Source of the DNA: Gymnorhina tibicen
Taxonomy: Eukaryota; Chordata; Aves; Passeriformes; Artamidae
Assembly (NCBI GenBank): GCA_013399875.1
Contig: VXAZ01003262.1
Span: forward strand, 38,196 to 102,195
Reading direction: 5' to 3'
DNA length: 64,000 bases
Shown: positions 54,401 through 64,000 of the stretch, piece after piece
Layout of the letters: each line of letters begins with the position of its first letter
How positions within the stretch are numbered: position 1 is the stretch's first letter
Notes under the pieces: model-generated
The model's input: the letters and a program-made list of their open reading frames with translations, nothing else
What the model was told of the DNA's origin: nothing
Databases searched by the model: none
Program-made: the position numbers and the translations under genes

Positions 54401-55778
54401 TATGGCCGCAAGGGCTCTAGGAAACACACATCCTGGCCTCAGCAAGTTGTGGGCCATGCTTGCACAGTACTGCAGCTGCAGCACATCCCAAAGAGATGCA
54501 CTGGGGTAGTGTTTGCACCTTGACAGCACTGTATGGTTACAGCTCACACTGTCCATCCCAGCTGGCAGCAAGCCATAACAAGGAGCAATGTAGCCTCACC
54601 TCCTCTGACGTTCCAGAGCACTAGACCTACCCAAATCCTGAAATTTACTCCAAATCACATTGATAAAGACCCAAAGACAGTTCTTAAATAGAACATAGAT
54701 GTAGCCTGAATCCACTAAAATATGTTCCTGCTGTCTCAAGTCAAGAGAGCATTGGGATCCTCTAACTCACTTATGTAGATCAAGGAATCGCTAAAAAATC
54801 CCCCCTGTATTTGTCCCCAAGGTTTCTAAAGACAGGTTTTCATCACATGACTATCCAAGGATACTTAAGTAGGATGTTGTTGAGAGTACCTAGAGACCCA
54901 AAGTCCCTATACAGAGCCAAAGCAAGAGGTCACCAGAGAGCATTTTGGAGATTTTGTGCTACTTTAGCATGTTGCAACACCACTGCTCCTAAGAATTTGG
55001 TTTATAATATCTCATTCTTTTGTTTATTTTAGTTCTTTGAGACAGACTGAATGTCTTGTGTAAAAAAGTGCTCAGTTTATACTCCCAGCTTATACTCTGC
55101 TTTTATCTGGATACTGGCAATATTCTGTTCTGTTTGTTGCTATCAATCACACACAGAGGTCACAGTGCTGTTCCCTTGGCAAATTGCCCTGTTGTTTGCA
55201 GAATAATAGGAGAATAATAGTCCTGTACAGACTGTTTATTTTAAAGTTTAGGACTTCAGAGTAAATTTCAGCCATAAATGTAATAAAGTCAGTGTTATTA
55301 GTCCTTTAATATGCTTAATGTGTAGAATCTGACTACAACTTCAGACCCTTCAAGTACCACATGTGTGAGAAGTATCATCTAAATCAGTAGTACTCACATG
55401 CCTGAAATTTAGCATGTGAACCTTTGCAAAATGAGTCTTATTTTTCCTTTAGAAATTATGAAAGACATATATATATATGTAGATATAATAATTCATTAAA
55501 TTTGTTTTTTATTCAGTTGACGTATTCTAGTCAGGCTAGAAGTTGAAGCTCTAGGTTTATTTGATGGTATGGACAACTGATTGTATGGCTGATTTCATTG
55601 CCAGAAACTGAGGACTGCAATTCATCTAATACTGTGCTCACCACTTCCCCTCTGGATAGAAGGGGTTTGAGGTTGGTGAGGTTGGTGCAGTGATTTAGTG
55701 ATTTTCCCTCTTTAGCGAACTGCTACAAGCCTGTAATTCAGCTACTGGCACAACTCAGTCTACAGCATACTGGAGAAT
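51471..55778. other. Intergenic DNA, no gene seen
   Basis: About 4.3 kb of AT-rich sequence. Open frames here (for example near 53007-53294 and 53488-53730) are short, overlap on both strands and show no recognisable similarity. Confidence 0.5.
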
Positions 55779-56234
55779 TGTTGCGGTGTGTGGTTCCTGC
55801 GTTGGTACGGCAAGCCGCAACCTTCCCAGGGAGCTCTGCGGGGTTATCTTGGGGAGAGCGGCTGTCCCGCTTCCCGCAGCCCTTCCGGGCTGCCCACGCT
55901 GTCCCGGCTGCCTGTTGGCTCCACAGCATGGTGGCGATAAAGGAGGCGAGAAGGCTCCCTCCATGGGGACCTCAGAGGGTCTTTACTCACATGGCGACAG
56001 GCTGGTTCCCAAGGGCAGAGTGAGAAGCAGCACATGGCCGGGAGTCCCTTCTCTTGGGGAAGAGGGGGGCGGAGAGAGCACATGGACGAATGGTCTCAGA
56101 GCATAGGGGCGGTACAAGGGCACAGTTGGGGTAACAAAACCAATGGGAGAAACCCGAGGGCATGGTTAGGACTAGGGGTGGGGGAAGGGGGGAGCCACAT
56201 GGAGAGGGCAGGCAGGGGTGCGGATACAGCAACA
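55779..56234 (-). mobile_element. Probable solo LTR, minus orientation
   Basis: A GC-rich block starts TGTTGCGGTGTG and ends about at CAGCAACA, so its ends are near-inverted. On the minus strand it has a CCAAT-type motif ('cccattggttttgttacccc') and an AGTAAA hexamer followed by a GC-rich trailing part. That is the order seen in the plus-strand ERVK-like LTRs at 60053 and 62079. No clear target duplication was found. Confidence 0.6.
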
Positions 56235-58585
56235 CAAAGAATCTCCCTAACCAGGGCAAGCTAGAAGAACTTCGTTTCATAATTAAATAGAAGTGCATTA
56301 GCAGTATAATTTTCAGTCAAAAAAATAGACACCAATCAATACAAGTGACAAGGTCAAAGTCTGCTATTAACTTTGATTATTTACTCAAATGCGTTTTTAT
56401 TGATCTGCACAGGGACACCTCTTCCAGTCAGTAACTGTCATTCTCCTCTTCCTTACTTCCAACCCTGCTTGCAAGAGGTTTAACCAGAATGAAGAGAGGC
56501 ACACCTCATACGCTCCATATCCTGCTTGTTTTCCAGTTCTGACCTTGAGCTCTCACTTTCTTCCATTACCTGTACTTCTCAAAGTTGCACCTTCCCTGGG
56601 TTTTCCAGGCTTTCCAGTCTTCTTTTCCTTCTCTGACTGCTCATCACATCTGTTTCTTCAGTATCAGTCATTTATATAAGGTCTTTGGAATGGCCATGGT
56701 GGGTTAGTCTACCGTCTCTAGCAGATAGGTATGTCATCTACAATGACTGGAGATGAAATACATTTTCCAGGCCCCTCAAATTTTTTTTTCAGACATTCTG
56801 AAGCAGTCATGATATCTTTGCATTTATTAACACCAATAATTTCTCCTCTTTGTCCTTTCTTGTGTGGCTGTCTCTTTTCTTTCTGGACATTTTGAAAGCC
56901 CAGCTCATCTATCATCTCTTTATGTAGGTGAATCATGGTTTCTCTTTATGAAATTCTCTGTACCCAGATTTGTTTGCTTGTTTGTTTGTTTCTGCAGCAG
57001 CTACTGTTCTCAGCCAGAGGCATGGGAGCAATTTGAGCAAGGTACTGCTCAAACAAAAAGCAGGAAGATAGATCTTACTCCAGTGCAGTAACTATTTAAC
57101 TATAAGGTAAGAAACAAAGGTGGATAAAACTAAGTGGCACTGCTTGGATTGAATGAGAGTGGGTGACTCTGCACAGTGATACAGGCATTACAGTAAACCA
57201 AAACTTTTAAGACACTTTTCTGTATTTACTCACTTCCTTTCTGATGTTGCTTTAGGTAAACAGCAATCTTCCCTGTGTCTCAGGATTGTCCATCACTTCC
57301 TGCCCTCACAGTGGCTTCTTTGTCTGCAAAACCAGAATGTGTAAACTCTCACTGCTACTTCTTTCATTTTATTATGAAGAATCAAAGATTCTTTTTCCTA
57401 CTACATCACTAAATCATGGGAAGTGAAAAGAAACTAGAAAGTCTATCACCTGAAAATATGATTTAATTAAGTCTGATAACTGAAAAATGTATTTAGAAAT
57501 GTTCTACCTGAATATCCCTTTTATGAATTCTAAGTCTAATTCTAATTCTGATTATCACCAGTTTCAAACACTTTGAAGAGCATACTGCCCTTGAAAAGAG
57601 TTTGTGAGCTTCTGGGTCATCCAACAGTCTGCTGGGCTAATAGGACATAATAAAAATTGAAGCTGAAACTTAAAGTGGAAACATGAGCTGGAGGCTGGGA
57701 GAGAAACTGGATGGTCTAGACATGTTTTTCTGTGGTGCTTCTCTCAGAACAACGGAATTCTTAGAATTTAAAAGGCAAACAAATCAGATGTATTTCAATG
57801 CATGTCCAAGCCTCTTAGTTCAGAATCAACTCTCATAAGAATACCAAAATGACAGTCTCAGTGTATGGTCCATAGGTAAAAATAGGAAATTAATTTATTT
57901 TCAGGAAATTAATTCTCATCTCCAGAAAATCCATGAGCTATTTTTAAAAACTGTATCAAATGCGCTGTCTTGAAGGAAAGTACTTTGTACTGTTAAAAAT
58001 AGCTGTGATACTCTTCATGAAAACTACTCAGTAAAGAATATTGCAAATTCCTTCTTACAAGTAAGCACTCATTAATTTTTCCTTCTGGGGTTTTGAGGTT
58101 TTTTTTCTGTTTATTTTGTGAAATCCAGAAAAAGACTGAATGAGTGGTTTTGGTTTTGGTCATTTGCCCCAAAACTTACCAAATGGGACAAGGGTGCAGA
58201 AGAGCTTGGAAGATAATTTTAGATACGTGGTAATGATTTCTTCCATTATATGCAGGCATTGCAATGGAAAGAATATGTGACTTCTAAATTATGTATTAAA
58301 AATGTAGAATGGAATTGTTGGGACACTCTGTGACAGCAGACAGAGTAAGGGTCTGCTGCTGACCCCCAAAGTAAGGGTCAACACCCAGACATTCACAGGC
58401 TTAAAGTTCTTTCTCTCTAACAGAATTCTACATATAATCCTCAATATTCCTCTCTTCAGGACAATGAGGGATAGTGTCACTGCTGCCTAATTAGTTCCCT
58501 GCTAAAGAAATGACAGTAAATGTATTTGTCACTGAAAAAGAATAGAAAGCACTGAACAAAAGAGCTGCCACTGTAGTGGCACAAA
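56235..58585. other. Intergenic DNA with a weak minus-strand open frame
   Basis: Mostly featureless. One 72-codon minus-strand frame (56718-56936) has protein-like composition and is treated as a possible pseudogene fragment. Confidence 0.5.
56718..56936 (-). pseudogene. Possible decayed retrocopy fragment, unidentified
   Basis: The frame reads MIHLHKEMIDELGFQNVQKE and then a lysine-rich part (KKGQRGEIIGVNKCKDIM), ending VDDIPIC. After the stop, the same strand continues with TDTEETDVMSSQRRKRRLES. This hydrophilic, charged composition is unusual for random AT-rich DNA. I cannot name a parent protein; it could be chance. Confidence 0.2.
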
Positions 58586-58587
58586 GC

Positions 58588-58668
58588 CATAGAATCACAG
58601 AAAGTTTGGAGTTGGAAGGGACCTTTAAAGGTCAGCTAGTCCAACCTGCCTTTGACAAGGGGATACTA
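58588..58668 (-). mobile_element. CR1 LINE 3'-end fragment
   Basis: 'catagaatcacagaaagttt' followed by 'ggagttggaagggaccttta' and 'ctagtccaacctgcc' is the classic reverse-complement CR1 3' terminus. Only about 80 bp remain. Confidence 0.88.
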
Positions 58669-59555
58669 GTAAGCCTGAAAGTACACACAGGAGAAGTGTT
58701 TGTATTTCACATTGTACTGCAAAAAACAGTCCCAGCACTTGAGAAGGATCAACAGCAGTATGATAAGAGGTAATTTTAAAGCATCTCTGCAATGCTTGTA
58801 TCAGTTATTGTCACCTGTCAGCCTAAACATTTATCTAAAACTAAAAAGAAACTTGATAGTTTGAAACTGGTATGCCTTCTACTGAATGTAGAAATGGCGG
58901 AGAGTGCAGCAATGCTGGGAACATTTGGCATTTTTTAACGCAAATACGGTTGCTTTTATGTGACTAGTAAAAGAATTTGCCACAAAATGAGATTTATCTA
59001 CTTTATGAATACTTACTATTTCATGTTGATTACTAGCGGTTAAAGCCATTAGTTGCATGTGTTCCCCCAGACCAATGACTATTATAGAGCTTTAAATACC
59101 TGTGAGTAAAACTTACATCATCCCAAACAAATAAAGACAAAAAGGCTTTTTATTACTTTTTCTTCCCACACAGGCCGATATCTTACACAGTATGTTAATT
59201 CTAGTTTGTTATAATACTGTTTGCAGTTTTGGAAAGATACAAATAAGATAAACTGGAAGACAGAATGGAGAAAATAAATTAGCCAACCCTTCTCATGAGC
59301 AAGGAAGAACTAAAGGAATATCCTACCTATAGCAGGATGTTTGTTTGTTTACCATTTTGTTATTCTGCTATTTTGTTCTGACCTTTTAGGCATGGAGATG
59401 CCTGGCGGCATTATTACTGGGAAAGAAAATGCCTGCATATATCAGGCCAGAGGCCTGGTGGCTTTCTGCCCTCTCAGGAGGTCCTTGTTTTATGTCTTTG
59501 GGTCTGTAAATAAACTCATTACATGAATGTCAAAAAGTCAGTGTACCAGGCATCC
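58669..59555. other. Intergenic DNA
   Basis: No gene recognised. The part at 59340-59526 ends in 'ctgtaaataaactcattaca', which looks like an LTR or transcript 3' end, but no boundary or family can be supported. Confidence 0.4.
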
Positions 59556-59962
59556 AGTTTTGTTTATTATCTTTACTGATGATGTGGACAAGGGGATCGA
59601 GTGCACCCTCAGTTTGTGGATGACACCAAGTTGGGTGGGAGTGGTGATCTGCTGGAGGTCAGGAATGCTCTGCAGAGGGATCTGCACAGGCTGGATCCAT
59701 GGGCCACAACCAGTGGCAAGAAGTTCAAAAGGGCAAAGTTCCAGTTCCTTGGGTAACAACAACCCCAGGCAGCACCACAGGCTGGACGCAGAGAAGTTGG
59801 AAAGATGCCCAGCAGAAAAGGACCTGGGGGTGCTGGTCAACAGCACCTGAACGTGAGCCAGTGTGTGCCTAGGTGGCCGAGAAGGGCAGTGGTACCTGGC
59901 CTGGACCAGCAATAGTGTGGCCAGCAGGATAAAGGCAGTGGTCATCCATTCCCCTGTGCTTC
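59556..59962 (+). mobile_element. CR1 LINE fragment
   Basis: 'tttgtggatgacaccaagtt', 'aaggacctgggggtgctggt' and 'aatagtgtggccagcaggat' are CR1 reverse-transcriptase and downstream segments. The copy is interrupted by deletions and is followed about 90 bp later by the first LTR of the cluster. Confidence 0.92.
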
Positions 59963-60052
59963 GCAAACTTCAAGGTTCTCTTTCTCTCTCTGGAGGCCTT
60001 CAGAAAATCTGAAATAAAACCTAAAGAACAGCCAAATTTCTGTAAGGAAAAG

Positions 60053-60648
60053 TGTTGTGGTGGCCCAGCCCCGCTCGGGGCTGTGGCATGTGGCTGCCAC
60101 TCATGTGGAGGACATCCCCTGGGTGGATTACCCCGCCCAGGACAGAGATCCCGAGGGCAGATCCATGGGCGGGATGGAAGAGTAAGCCACTGCCTCTTGG
60201 GCGGTTCCTAAGCCCTGGCCACCTCCCCTGTTCTGGCAAGTTCTTTGTTCCTCAGTTGCTAATTGGCTCCCCAGGTTGTCACTCCCTCATCTCCTTCTCT
60301 GTATTGGTTGTATCCCTGTTGTACCTCCCCTTTGGTTACACCCCATTGGTTGGTCCCTTTTCCTCTCCCCCGTATAAAAGCATGGACCCTCAGATTTGTT
60401 TGCCCTTTTGCCTCCAACCCTTTCCTGGGAATAAAAGCCTTTGGAAAACTGTGCAAAGGGCCCCTTCAGCTTCTTTGCCTCTGGACGTGCTAGAGCTCAA
60501 CACCTAGCTGTTTGGGGTGTGTCTCCTCTGACGAGGAGCCAGCAATTTCTCCAACAGCAGCAGCAGCCTTGCAGTGTCGCTCGTGGACGTCTGCAGGATA
60601 GATGCTGCGTCCCCTCCGACTGAGGGCACGCCGGACCGAGCAGCATCA
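60053..60648 (+). mobile_element. Solo LTR 1 of cluster, ERVK-like (6-bp target duplication)
   Basis: Starts TGTTGTGGTGGCC, ends GACCGAGCAGCATCA. Perfect 6-bp duplications GAAAAG flank it at 60047-60052 and 60649-60654. TATA is at 60373-60379 and AATAAA at 60430-60435, with CCAAT-like 'attggttg' motifs before the TATA. Six-base duplications are typical of class II (ERVK/alpha-beta) endogenous retroviruses. No internal region is present. Confidence 0.93.
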
Positions 60649-60697
60649 GAAAAGGAGTTCAATTTAAAAAGGAAGAGTAGATGTAAATTAAGGAAGA

Positions 60698-61292
60698 GAA
60701 ATTGTTATAAATGACGTTTTTGTGGTCTCAGTTGTACGAGTTTGGATCCGAGTTTTCTTGGTTTGGGTTGTACGGTTTCGTGTTTGAGTGTTCTAGTTGT
60801 ACAGTTTGGGTTTGAAAAGGCGATGCAATGAGGGTGGGTGTCCAGGAGGCAGCGCTCAGAATGAAAAAGGGGACTCCAAAGGGGCCACTGTAACCCTTCT
60901 AGATAGACAGCATCAAAGGCCAATCATCTCTCGAGTCTAGGCCATGGTGACAACGAATCACTTGATGCCCTGTGAGGCAGAAGGCGGACCCTGGACACGA
61001 GCCAACCCAGAGCCTAGGGGCGCTAAAAACTGGCCAATGGACTGTGGACTTGGCCCAACCAAGTCCAATGGGGAGCCCAATGGGAAGAGTCAGTGGTTGT
61101 ATAAAAAGGAGGCACTAAGGAGAGACTGGGTCTTTCTCTGGCAGTCTGCTGCATGGAGAGTACCTCTACCTCAGTGCTGAGAAGGGCTACTCCCTTCTCC
61201 TAGCTCCCCAGGTTTGGTATTCTTATTAAACCAGTTAACACTGTTCAACGGTGACTGGCATCCACGTTGTCATTTATAAAATCATGAAATTG
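60698..61292 (+). mobile_element. Solo LTR-like element 2 of cluster
   Basis: Terminal inverted repeats TTATAAATGAC (60705-60715) and GTCATTTATAA (61269-61279) are perfect over 11 bp. The short direct repeat GAAATTG lies on both sides (60698-60704 and 61286-61292). TATA starts at 61100 and ATTAAA is at 61225-61230. The promoter/polyadenylation order fits an LTR, although the ends are not a plain TG...CA and the exact boundary is uncertain by a few bases. Confidence 0.78.
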
Positions 61293-61316
61293 GCTTTCAC
61301 ATATTTAATTGTCCAG

Positions 61317-62072
61317 TGATCAGGTTAGAAGTTGTTAAAGTTGTTAATGAAGTTAATTGTTGAGTATATTTTAATTAAGAGGTTGCTATATTGTCCCCTG
61401 TTGTTTCCACATTGTCCAGTTAATGTTCACAAGTTCTTTTATATTAGAGTGGTTGATAATACCCTTTTAAGTATTATATCTAAGTTAGGTGGTTTTCAGA
61501 GACAGCAGACCCTCACAAGTGGCCCAAGGACTATTTTTACCATATAACCGTTATCCTGTCACTGAGCTCCACAGCAGCATGGAATTTTAATGAGGACTTC
61601 TCCTGCCATTTAACTAGATGACATCACTCTAAAGACTGTCCCCTAGCAGCAAGCGAACCATTGGCAGATGAATATTACCTCACTCCAGGACTCCACCAAT
61701 CACCCTGCGCCTTAGGGGCTGGACAGTGGGTGGTTATGGGAGGGGCCAAGAGGGTATAAAATCCTCTGCAAGACATCCGCAGCTGCTTTTTGCCTCAGGT
61801 TAGCCATTGGTAAAGCCCAGCGCTGTGGTCTTCAGGCCTGCATCTCTGTACAAAGACTGAATTAAGATATTTTGCTTCGGATTAGCTGAAGCAAGCCCAG
61901 TGCTGCAGACCTCTGCCCTAGGTGAACAGCCATTTCGGCTCTAAGGGCCTCTAATCTCTGCATTCCCGGGTTGTTATTTTAATTAAGGAATTCGGACTTT
62001 GTATTTTTCCAAATTATTTTTCTTTTAATAAATTACTTTTCTTTTAATTAAAAACAAGACTTGTCCTTATTC
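61317..62072 (+). mobile_element. Probable solo LTR 3 of cluster
   Basis: TATA (61755-61760) in 'gagggtataaaatcctc', a preceding CCAAT motif ('accaatcaccctg') and AATAAA (62027-62032) give an LTR-type layout. The 3' end abuts or is interrupted by LTR 4. The left end (TGATCAGG at 61317) is a guess from similarity to the inverted right end; no target duplication was confirmed. Confidence 0.6.
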
Positions 62073-62078
62073 CTGACA

Positions 62079-62664
62079 TGTGGCGGTGTGCCCCATTATG
62101 GCAGAGACCCCCCAAGCGATTGCTTGGTATGATGATTCCCCTGGGGACATTGCCCAAGAGTTAACTACTTTCTCCTCCCCCTAAGCTATCCATCATTAAG
62201 TTGTACCCACCCCTGCGTTGTTGGTATCCACCCCTTGCACCCACCCCCTGTCCGTCACGCCTCCCTTCTGGAAACTCCCCCCTAACTTGTATCCTGATTT
62301 GTCCCTTCTGATCCTTACCCACATTGGTTGGTTTCACCCAATCCCGTTCCCTTATCCACACAATGTGTTCTTCGATTGGTTGTTTTGTAATCCCCCTGTA
62401 ACCTATAAATACAAGTGGCCAGCCACCATTTTTTCTTTTTGTCCCTGGACCCCTTCGAGACAATAAAGCCTTGGAACTCCACACAAAAGCCTCTCCTGCC
62501 TCTTTGTCTTTGGCTGCTTGCTTCGCGCTCCGAGTCTTTCTCCACTGGCTGCAACAGCACTCCCCAGTGCTGCGGGTTTGCGAGGACACGCTCGGACTCT
62601 GCTGCGGTGGACGCCTCCGAACCTCTCAGCCCCTGACGGGGTCTACAAACCCACCGCCGCGACA
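62079..62664 (+). mobile_element. Solo LTR 4 of cluster, ERVK-like (6-bp target duplication)
   Basis: Starts TGTGGCGGTG, ends CACCGCCGCGACA, with near-inverted ends. Perfect 6-bp duplications CTGACA are at 62073-62078 and 62665-62670. TATA is at 62404-62410 and AATAAA at 62462-62467. The part after the polyadenylation signal resembles that of LTR 1 (ctttg-rich, then GC-rich), so the two are probably related families. Confidence 0.93.
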
Positions 62665-62670
62665 CTGACA

Positions 62671-63593
62671 CACGTCAATTTCAGTATTGTAAAGCAAATG
62701 ACCACTGCCTCTGTGAATGCTGATATCAAAAGGAATGGCAGAAGGCTCTTGTGAATCATACTGGAGAACAGCTTTTATGTTCTGGGTGTACTTACAGATA
62801 AACCAGTGTTCAGAAGGGACTGAATTCATTCATCCTCCTTCCATTGTCAGCAATCAGAGAACATTTGCAAGAACACTATCTCCAGGAAGAAACCTCCAAT
62901 ACTGTGAAACTCTTGGAACAATGAATGGATTTTTGAATCAGGGATCAGAGCATTCCCAGAAGAGGGAAGTCAGCCATCATGGTCTCATGAAGTTACTTTT
63001 TAGCTCTGCCAGCATAGCAAAGATGTAAATATTTTCTGTCTTTTCGCACATTGATGAAATGAAGATTTAAGATGATCAAGGCAATTTAAATGGTACCAGA
63101 GGATTTTGATTCTCTAATTACAAAGTGCAACTTCTTACAGAGTGCAGCTTCTAGGGTAGCTGCTTGGATACCTGTGACTGGCAACCCCATCCAGAGCCCA
63201 GAGAGAAACAAAAGAGCACCTGCATGTGTTCATTCCCTCTTTTCCAAGGAACCCAGCACACCATCCCTCCATGAACCCAGGGCAAAACACATAAGTTCCG
63301 TTATGCAGGTTGTCGGGTCTTAAAAAAACAGTAACACAGACTCTATGGATTGACATACAGGAAATAAAATATTATATATAAATATATATGAAAAACACCT
63401 AGGTCACCTAGAACACCTGTGAAAAGGCACCATCAGACAAATGGCAGCTGAGACAGGCAGGCAGAGGTGACGCGTCTGCACACGTTGTCTTGTACAGCTG
63501 AGTGAGCTCTGTCACAAAGATCTCTGATGACAGGTGGCAGCTGTTGTTGAACTTGTTGGCCTGGGCTCTCTCGATTCCTCCTGGGCATTCTCC
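62671..63593. other. Intergenic DNA before the right-edge gene
   Basis: No gene or mobile element recognised. A short AT dinucleotide-like stretch is at about 63370-63390. Confidence 0.5.
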
Positions 63594-63599
63594 TTTATT
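63594..63599 (-). terminator. Candidate polyadenylation signal for the right-edge minus-strand gene
   Basis: AATAAA on the minus strand (TTTATT on plus) lies 250 bp beyond the TGA at 63849-63851. This spacing suits a short 3' UTR if that TGA is the true stop. Confidence 0.4.
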
Positions 63600-63848
63600 T
63601 TTACTCTAACTTTTGCTGTCCAAAAAAGAGTAAGTACTGGATTCTGCTGATAGTTCTTTGTCTCCCTGGGTCCTCCTGTAGAAACAGATTTCCAAGAAGA
63701 CTTCTCAGATATGAGATAAAAGTACAGTTACCAACTGCATGGCAAGAGGTTTCTGCAGAGCACTGACAGTAGCTGTCCTGGCACTCCAGCACGATGCAAA
63801 CGCTTCCTTGCCAATGGCAGCAATAAATAACTCAAGGGAAAAGCCAAC

Positions 63849-64000
63849 TCACGTGTCTCTCTTCAGCAACTTATACATGACTATGTACCCAACTGCTGCT
63901 GCAAGCAACAGCACAGCCGAGACTCCTATAGACACTAGGATGTAGTTCTTGCTGAGCTTCCACTGTCCAGCAGTTTTGGCTTTTTGCCCAGGAGCTGACC
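63849..64000 (-). CDS. C-terminal end of an unidentified single-pass membrane protein (partial)
   Basis: The minus-strand frame from the window edge reads SAPGQKAKTAGQWKLSKN, then a hydrophobic segment of about 22 residues (YILVSIGVSAVLLLAAAVGY, then IVMY) and a short basic tail KLLKRDT before TGA. This is the layout of a type I membrane protein: hydrophilic stalk, one transmembrane helix, short cytoplasmic tail. The acceptor site is off the edge. The TGA overlaps a perfect donor motif (ACGTGAGT), so the exon could instead splice on after 63853. I do not recognise the family. It is not the growth hormone receptor, the gene expected downstream of FBXO4 from mammalian synteny, because strand and transmembrane sequence differ. 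Confidence 0.6.
   Translation of the reverse strand, partial: SAPGQKAKTAGQWKLSKNYILVSIGVSAVLLLAAAVGYIVMYKLLKRDT

Noticed and set aside
59538..59966. 142-codon minus-strand frame
   Set aside because: Antisense to the CR1 fragment at 59556-59962.
60052..60507. 151-codon plus-strand frame
   Set aside because: Lies wholly inside LTR 1, spanning its TATA and polyadenylation signal, so it is not a gene.
62161..62671. Frames of 118-142 codons on the minus strand
   Set aside because: Antisense to LTR 4; no similarity and coincident with the repeat.
63849..64000. Identification of the right-edge exon as GHR
   Set aside because: GHR should be on the plus strand and its transmembrane region and long cytoplasmic domain do not match this sequence.

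Overview
The window looks like nuclear DNA from a bird. It has vertebrate exon/intron structure, many CR1 LINE 3' fragments, avian-type ERVL and ERVK solo LTRs, and GC-rich first-exon regions lost in assembly gaps. The order OXCT1 (minus), RIMOC1/C5orf51 (plus), FBXO4 (plus) is the same as on human 5p13. In chicken this synteny block is on the Z chromosome, so a Z-linked contig is a reasonable inference; the species cannot be fixed from the sequence.

Layout. (1) About 1-25.9 kb is the 5' half of OXCT1 (mitochondrial succinyl-CoA:3-ketoacid CoA transferase) on the minus strand. Exons 2-6 are readable (22081 down to 2699); exon 1 is not visible and probably lies in the 445-N gap inside a CpG island; later exons lie off the left edge. 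Its introns hold CR1 fragments and a complete ERVL-type solo LTR (7803-8829) with a perfect 5-bp target duplication. (2) About 26-37.7 kb is intergenic, with a solo LTR (35377-35921, 5-bp duplication) and a CR1 copy split by a second LTR-like insertion. (3) 37.7-41.13 kb is RIMOC1, five coding exons readable, first exon not found. (4) 41.4-47.55 kb is FBXO4, seven exons, with most of exon 1 lost in an 11-N gap. (5) 47.6-64 kb is mostly non-coding and repeat-rich, ending in a tandem cluster of four same-orientation solo LTRs (60.05-62.67 kb). (6) At the right edge a minus-strand frame encodes a single transmembrane segment and short basic tail, probably the last exon of an unidentified membrane protein.

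The three recognised genes act in different processes: ketone-body use in mitochondria (OXCT1), RAB7A/MON1-CCZ1 late-endosome and mitophagy control (RIMOC1), and SCF ubiquitin ligation (FBXO4). They are neighbours by conserved synteny, not by pathway. I found no tRNA, rRNA, CRISPR array or bacterial-type system. The items most worth a second look are the right-edge membrane protein, the LTR cluster, the very tight RIMOC1-FBXO4 spacing, and the first-exon losses caused by assembly.
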